Part shown: in pieces, positions 18,501 to 25,654 of the stretch | How the letters are laid out: the number at the start of each line of letters is the position of its first letter | Numbering within the stretch: the stretch's first letter is position 1 | Origin: Candidatus Nitrosopumilus sp. | Lineage (GTDB): Archaea; Thermoproteota; Nitrososphaeria; Nitrososphaerales; Nitrosopumilaceae | Assembly: GCA_013911135.1 (NCBI GenBank) | Contig: JACERO010000016.1 | Coordinates: 1-33,429 of the forward strand | DNA: 33,429 bases | Direction of reading: 5' to 3' | Position numbers and translations under genes: made by a program | Notes under the pieces: generated by a model | What the model was told of the DNA's origin: nothing | Databases searched by the model: none | The model's input: only the letters and a program-made list of their open reading frames with translations

Positions 18501-19337
18501 AAGAAACCTGTCACTCCAACTATGGATATTTACCTTGATGCTGAATCAAAGAAATCCCGAGAAAAAGCAATCGAGGTTGCAAGAAATGTATTACAAACTC
18601 AAGTAAGTGCATTAATTGCTGATACTGAAACTGATTATGCTACAGAAATTAAACTAATTTTGAGCGAAAATAGACTCAGAGAGCGAGGATGCTCTATTGC
18701 AGAGGTAGAAACAGTACTTTCATCAAATAAAAAATTCAAGATGGAAACAACTGGCGAATTAATCACTCTAAAACTAGTTGACGAATGTGATGCTCCAACT
18801 GCAATTGCAATTAGAAATAAAGTTCTTAAAACTACAGTTAAAGGAGTTCCAGACATTGAACGTGTCACATTAGTTCAAAAAGATGATGAATGGGTTATAC
18901 AAACAACTGGTTCTAACATTGCCAAAATACTTGAAGTCAAAGGTATTGACAAACAAAATGTTAGAACAAATAATGTCTTTGAAATTGCAGGAACTTTGGG
19001 TATTGAAGCTGCAAGAAATTCATTGATTAACGAACTAAATCATACTCTGGGCGACCAAGGATTGGAAGTTGATAATAGGTACATCATGTTGGTATCTGAC
19101 TTGATGTGCTCAAGGGGTTACATGCAACAAATAGGTAGACATGGAATTGCTGGTACCAAAGATAGTGTACTTGCAAGAGCCGCATTTGAAATTACAGTAC
19201 CAACAATTGCAAGAGCTGCACTTGGTGGAGAAATTGAACAACTAAAAGGTATCACTGAAAACGTAATTGTTGGAAGTAACATTCCAATTGGAAGTGGCAC
19301 TGTTGATTTATACATGCAAGTAAGCAAGAAAAAATGA
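15546..19337 (+). CDS. rpoA: RNA polymerase subunit A, unsplit A'+A'' (Rpb1 homologue)
   Basis: The largest polymerase subunit in one 1263-residue chain. Most archaea split it into A' and A''; the fused form is a known mark of Thaumarchaeota and relatives. The clamp zinc motif is C61, C64, C71 and H74; a second set is C101, C104, C149 and C152. The catalytic magnesium loop NADFDGDE holds D459, D461 and D463. The bridge-helix region has [22 protein letters not shown]. The A''-equivalent part starts around residue 880-900 and includes [24 protein letters not shown] (trigger loop, about 939-962). A Shine-Dalgarno AAGGAGAG (15532-15539) lies inside the end of rpoB, so translation is coupled. Confidence 0.98.
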   Translation: [1263 protein letters not shown]

Positions 19338-19369
19338 GGAACAAAAATTAAATTATCTAGTGATTAGTT

Positions 19370-19600
19370 ATGGCTTTTGAAATATCAACATTGATGAATA
19401 ATAGTAAAGACAAAATTATTTTGCTCAGAATGAAAAACGATACTACTATTCAAGGTCTACTAAAAGAATTTGATATTCACATGAATTTGACCTTGGATGA
19501 TGCAGAATACGTATCTGATGAGAAATCTGACAAACTTGGAACTATTTTGATACGTGGTGATAACATTTTGGCAGTCTCTATTCCTAAAGAAGATTCTTAG
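19370..19600 (+). CDS. Sm-like archaeal protein (LSm)
   Basis: A 76-residue LSm protein, a family that forms rings of six or seven subunits and binds U-rich RNA. The Sm1 motif is DTTIQGLLKEFDIHMNLTLDDAEYV, with the expected Asp-x-x-x-Asn RNA-binding residues (DIHMN), and the Sm2 motif is ILIRGDNILAVSI, with the RGDN signature. It starts 32 bp after rpoA. An AT-rich ATTAAATTA at 19347-19355 could be its own TATA box, so it may be transcribed both with rpoA and alone. Confidence 0.93.
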   Translation: MAFEISTLMNNSKDKIILLRMKNDTTIQGLLKEFDIHMNLTLDDAEYVSDEKSDKLGTILIRGDNILAVSIPKEDS

Positions 19601-19646
19601 AAATTTATCCATCAAACATTAAATTCAATCTTTGACAAATTTTATC

Positions 19647-20111
19647 ATGTATTTGCCTTTTCTATTTTTTCCATTAATTCTTTTTCCTGCATTTGGGGAA
19701 TCAATACCTGATTATAATGAACCCTATTCTCCAATTTTTACTGACAAGGCAACATACTCGTGGACAGACAAAATAAAAATTACAATAATAGTGCCAAGTT
19801 GGAATACTGATAGATATCTAATTGATTCAATCGGAGATACTGAAGATCATCCAATTAAAATTTCAACAAGAGACCATTCCTTAGAACCTTATCGATTTAC
19901 TGAAACAGACGTTAATTCAGGAATTTTCACCGCTGAGGTTATTCTTACAGGTTTCTCACATGATGCTGATGGTGATGGAAATATTGATACAATACCTAGA
20001 ACCACTGGTACTGGACCTACTAGTGGATTTTTAGAAGTTGACAGAGATTCAGCCATTACAATCTCATTTGAATTTGCAGATGGTGTAGTATTAAGAGTCA
20101 GTTCCTGTTAG
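19647..20111 (+). pseudogene. 5' part of a frameshifted secreted-protein gene
   Basis: The start is ATG at 19647: a signal peptide (MYLPFLFFPLILFPAFG) follows and CATTAAATTC (19616-19625) lies about 27 nt upstream. The frame also offers TTG at 19632, which I reject. The mature part reads FTDKATYSWTDKIKITIIVPSWN ... ETDVNSGIFTAEVILTGF and SAITISFEFADGVVLRV, a repeated beta-sandwich module common in thaumarchaeal exported proteins, in which each module ends in SFEF followed by a WNIG block. The frame ends at TAG 20109-20111, just where WNIG should come. VPVSWNIGTIQF continues in the +1 frame from 20101. The gene is therefore broken near 20097-20103, by one extra base or two missing ones. Confidence 0.7.
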
Positions 20112-20826
20112 TTGGAATATTGGAACAATTCAATTTTCTAACGAGAATTTTTTTTCAGATGATTCTGTAATAATACGTGTAGTTGATTTTGATATGAATC
20201 TAAACCCTGAAGCACTTGATCAAATTTCAATTCAAATTTTTTCAGATTCTGATATTGCAGGAATTGAAGTTAATGCAGTGGAGACATCTGAAAGTTCTGG
20301 TTCATTTGTTGCCACCATTTCTTTGTCTCAAACTTTGTCTTCTAGTGGAAATAAGCTTTATTCAATAACTGGAGATGAAATATTTGCCAAGTATGATGAC
20401 TATACATTACCAAAACCATATTCTACATTAGATAATTTAGAAATTGAAACTTTTGCAAAAATTGATTCATCTATTCCACCAATTAAGCGACTTGAAAATT
20501 CTCAAATTCTTTTGTCTGATAGTCTTGGTAATCAATTACAATCATTTTCATCAAATAAACAACTGCAAATAATTGGAACTATAACAAACGATCATAATTT
20601 TAAACAGAGCTTTGTTTATCTCTTTCAAGTAAAAAATACTATGGATTCTATAGAATCAATTTCATGGATTCAAGGTGAACTATCACCCAAACAAAGTCTA
20701 GATGTTTCTCAATCATGGATCCCTAAAAAATCTGGAACATATCACATTGAAACTTTTGTTTGGAATTCTCTTGATGAACTAATTCCATTATCTCCTGTAA
20801 TGTCAACTTCGATAACAGTTGAATGA
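20101..20826 (+). pseudogene. 3' part of the frameshifted secreted-protein gene
   Basis: Read from 20101 this frame gives VPVSWNIGTIQFSNENFFSD, then SVIIRVVDFDMNLNPEALDQ, ... SDSDIAGIEVNAVETSESSGSFVATISLSQTLSSSGNKLYSI and YDDYTLPKPYSTLDNLEIETFA. It continues directly from the 5' part and runs to TGA at 20824-20826. The last 120 residues (IPPIKRLENSQILLSDSLGN ... PKKSGTYHIETFVWN) form a further beta domain. There is no PEFG signal or membrane segment at the end. The ATG at 20194 is only an internal Met (DFDMNLNPEA), and no start or TATA box fits there, so independent expression is unlikely. Confidence 0.7.
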
Positions 20827-20878
20827 AAAAGTATGATTTCTTCGTGATTATTAAATAGAAAATTATGTTTTTAGTCGT

Positions 20879-21898
20879 GTGTTAGGATACTTGCTAGGAA
20901 TAACTCTAGTGTTAACCGCATTATCACCTTTTATTTTTACAGAAGTTTTTGCGGATTCATTTGTTGTTGATTTTAATCAGCAACAATACCATAGGGGTGA
21001 CTCTCTTATCATTTCAGGAGAAATTCTTGATTTTGGAATGTCAGTTATTGCGATAAGCATCTATGATCCTGATGGAAAAATTTTATCTGCAAATAATTTA
21101 GAAATTTCGCCTCAAAAAACTTTCTCTAAGACAATCTCACTTGACTCTCCCTTTTATGAAAAAATTGGAGAATACATGCTAAAATTAAATTATGGTTCGA
21201 TTTCTGAAAATCATTATTTTGTTATAGACTCTGAATACTCTGAATCTAACATTTTAGTTGATGATTTTGAAAAAACTGAAATTATTTTGCTTTATACTGA
21301 CAAAACACAATACACTGACAAAGATTTTATCAAAATTACCGGTCTAGTTTCTGCATTGGATTCCCCTACAGTGTTAATGGGAGTTTATGATCCATTTGGA
21401 ATGCCTGCAGGATTTTATTTTGGCTCAGTTGATTCTAATTTAGAATTCTCTACAAGCTTTCTTGTAAAATCTGGAGTTAATTTTAGAGTGGATGGTACAT
21501 ATTCAATAAAAGCATATTATGCAGAAACAGAAGCAATGTCTTTTTTTGATTATTACAAAGATCCACAATCTATAATTGAACACACTATTGAAGAAATAAC
21601 CGAAGTATCATCAGATGAAATTATTTCTGACACTAACAATATCTCATCAGATGAAAAAATAATTAAGAAAGAAAAAAATGACGTTAATTATAATTCTAAT
21701 AATGAAAATTCAATTATCCAAAATGATATACAAGAAACTTCTATTATAAAAACACAAAATTCTAAAATTAAAAAAGTAAAACCAATTAACAAAAAAAATA
21801 CTTTAAAAAAAATTATACCTAAAAATGAAATTAAAAAACAAACTAATCTTACTGTAGAAGATATAGAATTAGGTAAATTACAAATCAAATTAATCTGA
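20879..21898 (+). pseudogene. 5' part of a frameshifted secreted beta-sandwich/TPR protein gene
   Basis: Starts at GTG 20879 with TTATTAAATAG (20847-20857) about 26 nt upstream, hence leaderless. It has a signal peptide (1-22, ending EVFA), then two beta-sandwich-like domains: YHRGDSLIISGEILDFG ... EKIGEYMLKLNYG and YTDKDFIKITGLVSALD ... RVDGTYSIKAYY. These match the domain of the PEFG and CFI-box proteins. After them comes a Ser/Asp/Lys/Asn-rich linker of about 90 residues and TVEDIELGKLQIKLI, where the frame stops at 21898. The continuation NQINLKCDSSTFTDTISYYDGMG lies in the -1 frame from about 21881, so one base appears to be missing near 21880. The protein is named 5' part because the TPR section belongs to it. 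Confidence 0.65.
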
Positions 21899-22454
21899 AA
21901 TGTGATTCAAGTACTTTTACTGATACAATTTCATATTATGATGGAATGGGACCTGCTTTGTATCGACTATGTAAATTTGATAGTTCTTTGAATTTCTTTA
22001 ATGGTTCCTTAATTGACAATCCTAATGATGTAGAAATTCTTGTAAACAAAGGTTCTACTTTAGGGAAATTGGGATATTTTTCTGAGGCAATAATGTATTA
22101 TGATCAAGTAATCAATATTGATCCTGATTTCCTCCCTGCTAAAAATAACATGGCTAACGCTCTTGCAAATCTAGGGCATCATAATGAAGCTATTTCATTA
22201 TACAATGAAATTCTATTACAAAATCCTCATTACACTACTGCGAAAAAAAATCTTGAAATTGAATTATCTGAAACTTCACAAATTCATAATGTAGATGATA
22301 TAGTGGATGAATTTAACACTACAAATATTCTCAATCAAAAATCATTTTTAGATGAAAAAACTATTTTACTTGAATTAAAAAAACAAAAACCAACTACTTT
22401 TTTGAAGAGGCAAGTCTTGTATTTTCCTCTTTAGTTTCTTTATTTGGTTTCTAA
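21883..22454 (+). pseudogene. 3' part with TPR repeats, again frameshifted near its end
   Basis: In the frame of the ATG at 21946, coding continues upstream without stop as NQINLKCDSSTFTDTISYYDGMGPALYRLCK, so the Met is internal. TPR units follow (FDSSLNFFNGSLIDNPNDVEILVNKGSTLGKLGYFSEAIMYYDQVINIDPDFLPAKNNMANALANLGHHNEAISLYNEILLQNP), which usually mediate protein-protein contacts. The open frame ends at 22434, but adding one T to the T6 run at 22398-22403 would extend it as FFEEASLVFSSLVSLFGF to TAA at 22454, a more natural end. If no shift is assumed, a 162-residue TPR protein from 21946 to 22434 remains possible, but I see no promoter for it. Confidence 0.6.
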
Positions 22455-22496
22455 ACTAGATTTTTGCTTTTAACTATATCAAATTTTTCAATAAAC

Positions 22497-22505
22497 CTAT
22501 AAAGC
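22497..22505 (+). promoter_or_regulatory. TATA box of the L30e-nusA-S12-S7 operon
   Basis: CCTATAAAG is centred about 34 nt before the ATG at 22535, predicting initiation near 22526 and a very short leader containing AAGGA. The promoter means this block no longer depends on read-through from rpoA. Confidence 0.5.
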
Positions 22506-22513
22506 CCTGTTAA

Positions 22514-22523
22514 GACGATCGTC
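22514..22523. promoter_or_regulatory. Perfect 10-bp palindrome between TATA box and start of L30e operon
   Basis: GACGATCGTC is self-complementary and lies between the TATA box and the predicted initiation point. Three CG-type steps in AT-rich DNA make it conspicuous. A repressor site is possible. Confidence 0.3.
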
Positions 22524-22534
22524 ATAAGGAAAAC

Positions 22535-22858
22535 ATGAGTAAGATACTTGAAAAATCATTGAAAGATGCCCTCAAAGAGGATAAGTTAACGATGGGTACT
22601 AAACAAGTTTTGAACTCTGTAAAAAATTCCAAGCTACTTGTATTGTCTCAATCAGTAAAAAAAGAAATGTTTGAGAAAATTGAATCAGATGCAAAAAAAG
22701 AAAAAATACCATTAGTGAACTTTCAAGGAACATCAGTCGCATTAGGTAGACTATGTGGCTTACAATTTAGAATTTCAACAATTTCATTTACATCAATAAC
22801 TGATGCTAACATCAAATCAATTCTAAAAGATACAGAAGCTGAGGAAAAAAATGAATAG
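22535..22858 (+). CDS. rpl30e: Ribosomal protein L30e
   Basis: A 107-residue large-subunit protein of the L7Ae/L30e RNA-binding family. The core is GTKQVLNSVKNSKLLVLSQSVKKEMFEKIESDAKKEKIPLVNFQGTSVALGRLCG, with the expected G-T-K near the N-terminus and GTSVALGRLCG, the loop that contacts kink-turn RNA. In archaea L30e typically lies between rpoA'' and nusA, as here apart from the inserted genes. Confidence 0.95.
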   Translation: MSKILEKSLKDALKEDKLTMGTKQVLNSVKNSKLLVLSQSVKKEMFEKIESDAKKEKIPLVNFQGTSVALGRLCGLQFRISTISFTSITDANIKSILKDTEAEEKNE

Positions 22859-22921
22859 TTGTGTTTTATTTCATGAAAGTTTAAATGAGACATTTTTTGT
22901 TGGAGATAAAAAGGCATTCTT

Positions 22922-23386
22922 ATGACACAAGCAATCAAACTATCAACTGATCAAATGCGTATGATGTCACTTTTCCAAAATGTTACAGGTGCAACTGCAC
23001 GTGATTGTATTGAAGATGAAAAACAAGATAGAGTCATTTTTGTAGTTAATACTGGTAAAATGGGTTTAGCAATTGGTAAAGGTGGCATGCATATCAAATC
23101 ATTACAAAATATTCTTAAGCGCAATGTTGAACTGGTAGAATTTGATGAAGACCCATCAAAATTTTTGACTAATTTACTTAATTCAAAACTTGTTTCTGAA
23201 GTGAAAATAAACACACGACCAGATGGGTCAAAACAGGCAATTGTATTGGTAGACCCAAGAAAGAAAGGAATTGTTGTTGGAAGAGAAGGCAGGAATGCTG
23301 AGAAAGCACGTCTCCTTGCAAAACGATACTTCAATATCACAAACGTACTAATTAACAGTCCAGAAAGAACAACATTGGAGATGTAA
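22922..23386 (+). CDS. nusA: NusA-like transcription factor with two KH domains
   Basis: 154 residues, the short archaeal NusA consisting of the tandem KH domains without the bacterial N-terminal and S1 parts. The two KH loops are GKGG (52-55) and GREG (120-123), which bind single-stranded RNA. The family block [30 protein letters not shown] is complete. It precedes rps12 by 2 bp and carries that gene's GGAG ribosome-binding site in its last codons (23377-23380). Confidence 0.95.
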   Translation: MTQAIKLSTDQMRMMSLFQNVTGATARDCIEDEKQDRVIFVVNTGKMGLAIGKGGMHIKSLQNILKRNVELVEFDEDPSKFLTNLLNSKLVSEVKINTRPDGSKQAIVLVDPRKKGIVVGREGRNAEKARLLAKRYFNITNVLINSPERTTLEM

Positions 23387-23388
23387 GA

Positions 23389-23829
23389 ATGACAAGAAAA
23401 TCACCCCTCGGATTATTTGCTGGTAGAGTTTTGAATTCTAAGAAAAAGAAACAGAGATGGGCAATTTCTACTTACAAGAGAAGAAAACTTGGTATTGATA
23501 AAAAGTCTGATCCTCTTGGAGGTGCACCACAAGGAAGAGGTATTGTTTTAGAAAAAGTAGGAATTGCTGCAAAACAACCTAACTCTGCTATACGAAAATG
23601 TGTTAGAGTTCAATTAATTAAAAATGGTAAGACAGTTACTGCATTTTTGCCACGAGATGGTGCAATGAATTTCATTGATGAGCATGATGAGGTTCACATT
23701 CAAGGTATGGGTGCAACACAAGGTGGTGCTATGGGGGATATTCCTGGTGTTAGATTCAAAGTTTTCAAAGTAAATGATACATCACTTCATGAATTAGTAA
23801 TTGGTAAAAAAGAGAAACCAAGGAGATAG
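23389..23829 (+). CDS. rps12: Ribosomal protein S12
   Basis: The 146-residue archaeal/eukaryotic type of S12 (eukaryotic uS12/S23), a decoding-centre protein. The hallmarks are [14 protein letters not shown], the motif [14 protein letters not shown] and [14 protein letters not shown]. Archaeal members carry an N-terminal extension like the [24 protein letters not shown] seen here. It forms an operon with nusA and rps7, separated by 2 bp on each side. Confidence 0.97.
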   Translation: MTRKSPLGLFAGRVLNSKKKKQRWAISTYKRRKLGIDKKSDPLGGAPQGRGIVLEKVGIAAKQPNSAIRKCVRVQLIKNGKTVTAFLPRDGAMNFIDEHDEVHIQGMGATQGGAMGDIPGVRFKVFKVNDTSLHELVIGKKEKPRR

Positions 23830-23831
23830 AC

Positions 23832-24431
23832 ATGGCAGAAACAAAGAATTTATTATTATTTAGAAAATGGGATTTGTCAAATATTGAGATTGTAGATCCT
23901 GGATTAAAGACTGCAATCTGTCTAAGAAAACAAATTTTACCATACACATATGGTCGTTCAGCATTAAAGCGATTCAACAAAGCTGATGTTAACATTGTTG
24001 AGAGATTAATCAATAAGTCAATGCATTTTGGAAAGAAATATGCAAAGAACACTGGAAGAATGACTGGAAAAAAGACCAAAGTTCTCAATACTGTAAAGAC
24101 TGCATTTGATATTATTGCACTAAAAACTGGAAAAAACCCAGTCGAAGTTTTAGTTAGAGCCGTAGAATTTTCTGCTCCAAACGAAGACACAACTAGAATT
24201 GTTTATGGTGGTACTACATACCATGTATCAGTTGATGTTGCTCCAATCCGAAGAGTTGATATGGCTTTGAAATTTATCGCCGATGCAGTCAAAGAGGCGA
24301 CATTTTCCAACCCAAAACCAATTGAAGAACACATGGCTGAGCAACTTATACTTGCAGCAGCAAACGATTCTAGCGCTCCTTCAGTCAAGAAGAAACATGA
24401 GCTAGAAAGAATCGCACAAGCATCAAGATAG
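23832..24431 (+). CDS. rps7: Ribosomal protein S7
   Basis: 199 residues, archaeal type, the assembly initiator of the small-subunit head. It shows SMHFGKKYAKNTGRMTGKKTKVLNTVKTAFDIIALKTGKNPVEVLVRAVE and the conserved IVYGGTTYHVSVDVAPIRRVDMALKFI. The start has AGGAG at 23821-23825. It is the last gene of the block: elongation factor genes that usually follow in archaea are absent, and a minus-strand tRNA comes next. Confidence 0.97.
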   Translation: MAETKNLLLFRKWDLSNIEIVDPGLKTAICLRKQILPYTYGRSALKRFNKADVNIVERLINKSMHFGKKYAKNTGRMTGKKTKVLNTVKTAFDIIALKTGKNPVEVLVRAVEFSAPNEDTTRIVYGGTTYHVSVDVAPIRRVDMALKFIADAVKEATFSNPKPIEEHMAEQLILAAANDSSAPSVKKKHELERIAQASR

Positions 24432-24436
24432 AACTT

Positions 24437-24458
24437 TACTATTTTTAGAAATTTTTTC
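24437..24458 (+). terminator. T-rich terminator after rps7
   Basis: Two T runs (24442-24446 and 24452-24457) directly after the rps7 stop fit archaeal termination at oligo-T. The convergent tRNA gene ends at 24461. Confidence 0.5.
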
Positions 24459-24460
24459 AG

Positions 24461-24548
24461 TAGCCCGAGGCAGATTCGAACTGCCGTCTCCGCCTATCCA
24501 CTCTTGAGATCCAGAGGGCAGAATCCTTGACCGCTAGACTATCGGGCT
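24461..24548 (-). tRNA. tRNA-Gln (anticodon CTG) with probable 15-nt intron
   Basis: Acceptor strands AGCCCGA and TCGGGCT pair fully, with discriminator A at 24461. The T arm is GGCAG-TTCGAAT-CTGCC, and the D arm contains AGCGGTCAAGG. The anticodon stem CTGCC/GGCGG encloses CTCTGG, giving loop CTCTGGA with anticodon CTG at 34-36. The gene is 88 nt; removing 24496-24510 (after position 37, the usual archaeal intron site) leaves a 73-nt tRNA with a 7-nt loop. AGCCCG...CGGGCT with discriminator A is the usual archaeal tRNA-Gln acceptor. CCA is not encoded. The bulge-helix-bulge around the proposed junctions is weak, so the exact intron boundaries may be off by one or so. Confidence 0.88.
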
Positions 24549-24572
24549 ACTCAAACAAATTCCAATGTTTTA

Positions 24573-24582
24573 GAATATATTC
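24573..24582 (-). promoter_or_regulatory. TATA box of tRNA-Gln
   Basis: GAATATATTC, centred about 29 nt upstream of the tRNA 5' end at 24548. It lies between the tRNA and the stop of the upstream minus-strand gene. Confidence 0.5.
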
Positions 24583-24593
24583 ATTTATCGTAA

Positions 24594-24914
24594 TTATTTT
24601 TGTCTGACTTCGTGAATTACTGTTGCATAATCACATTTGACTTTTAGTCTCATGTATGGAATTAATCTATAATGAATTGAATAGCCGTTATTTTCTTTAC
24701 GCAAAATTCCTTTTAGCACCAAAGAAACCAATCCTCTTGATGGAACTGTAATCGAGATATTCTTTTGTTTGCATATTTCATCACGTTTGTTTTGATATTG
24801 TTTTAATGAAAATTCAATCTCATTAATTTCTAAAATTAACGGCCAAACAATTTCAGCCCAGACAAATCTCCTGTTTTCTGTTGCTGAGGCATACTTTCCT
24901 TTTTCACTCAACAT
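24594..24914 (-). CDS. Small protein of unknown function, possibly winged-helix
   Basis: About 106 residues; I do not recognise the family. The C-terminal half (SRGLVSLVLKGILRKENNGYSIHYRLIPYMRLKVKC) has the helix-then-hairpin rhythm of a winged-helix DNA-binding domain, and the protein is basic there, so a transcription regulator is a guess. I choose the ATG at 24914 rather than 24923: the palindromic TATA-like GTTATAAC at 24935-24942 is about 25 nt from 24914. Its start is only about 35 bp from the divergent YkgJ-like gene, so the two must share promoter space. Confidence 0.5.
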   Translation of the reverse strand: MLSEKGKYASATENRRFVWAEIVWPLILEINEIEFSLKQYQNKRDEICKQKNISITVPSRGLVSLVLKGILRKENNGYSIHYRLIPYMRLKVKCDYATVIHEVRQK

Positions 24915-24934
24915 TAATAACATCTGAAAAAGAT

Positions 24935-24942
24935 GTTATAAC
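24935..24942. promoter_or_regulatory. Palindromic TATA-like element in a very short divergent spacer
   Basis: GTTATAAC lies in the 24915-24949 gap between two divergent genes. It is well placed as a TATA box for the minus gene (start 24914). For the plus gene (TTG 24950) it is too close, and AATAAC further left would be needed. Confidence 0.35.
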
Positions 24943-24949
24943 TTGATAG

Positions 24950-25654
24950 TTGTCTCAAAAAGAAATTGAAGAATCATTAAATCTGTTAGAAAAAGATTGG
25001 GACATTGACCCAATTTTACGAGAATTTACGCTAGGCAAAATCACTGATGTGTCTGATTATCCAATAAAAGTAAAAGATGTAATTTTTCATGTACCCTACC
25101 TTAATTCAAAAAAAAAGTACATTTTATGGAAATGCTATTGGCCTGACTGTCACAACTGTTGTGATAGACAAGGAAGACTCCCATTAACCTCTGATGATCT
25201 AATTACAATTGGAAAAGGTTTGAAATATCAAAAGCCTTCAGACTTTATAAAAAATGAAACACTTACTGTAACCTATCAGGAACCAGGTCCTTCAGGACAA
25301 ATGACTACAATGACTACAATTAATCTAAAAAGAAAAAAAGATGAGACAGAAGCTGATGATGGAACACATATTTCATGTAGATTTTTAGATAATGAAGGGG
25401 GTTGTAGTATGCATCCTGATAGACCAGGAGTGTGTTATCTTTATCCATTTAGTACATGGCTAGAAAATGAAAAAGGAATGGCACGTGTACATGCAACCTA
25501 TCAGTTTACTGGTGATTGTCCTGGATTTTACTTGGCAGATAATTTAGACCCCATGAAAGATGAATTCAAAGAATACTCAAAAATTATTTACGATTACAAT
25601 ATGGCATCAAATCGTACTAACAGGGAAGGATTAGGTTCGGTTAGTTTTGGTTAG
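24950..25654 (+). CDS. YkgJ-family cysteine-cluster protein
   Basis: 234 residues with the spaced cysteines of the YkgJ family (putative zinc- or iron-cluster proteins, function mostly unknown): C62, C67, C70 and C71 in CYWPDCHNCC, then C143, C152 and C162 in SCRFLDNEGGCSMHPDRPGVCYLYPF, and one more in GDCPGFY. The order CxxxxCxxCC ... C ... C ... P..C..YPF matches the family. The start is TTG at 24950, since no in-frame ATG occurs until residue 118. The last 4 bp overlap the convergent flavoprotein gene. Confidence 0.8.
   Translation: MSQKEIEESLNLLEKDWDIDPILREFTLGKITDVSDYPIKVKDVIFHVPYLNSKKKYILWKCYWPDCHNCCDRQGRLPLTSDDLITIGKGLKYQKPSDFIKNETLTVTYQEPGPSGQMTTMTTINLKRKKDETEADDGTHISCRFLDNEGGCSMHPDRPGVCYLYPFSTWLENEKGMARVHATYQFTGDCPGFYLADNLDPMKDEFKEYSKIIYDYNMASNRTNREGLGSVSFG

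Noticed and set aside
20090-20112. Programmed ribosomal frameshift in the SFEF/WNIG gene
   Set aside because: There is no homopolymer or slippery heptamer at the break and no obvious downstream structure; mutation or sequence error is simpler.
21946-22434. Independent TPR protein starting at ATG 21946
   Set aside because: Coding-like sequence continues upstream of this Met in the same frame (CDSSTFTDTISYYDG) and there is no TATA box or ribosome-binding site, so it is more likely the 3' part of the gene beginning at 20879.
24461-24548. Reading the tRNA as tRNA-Glu, or as a class II tRNA with a long variable arm
   Set aside because: The D arm resembles tRNA-Glu, but the loop CTCTGG gives anticodon CTG and the AGCCCGA/TCGGGCT acceptor with discriminator A fits archaeal tRNA-Gln. 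The extra 15 nt lie in the anticodon loop, not in the variable region.
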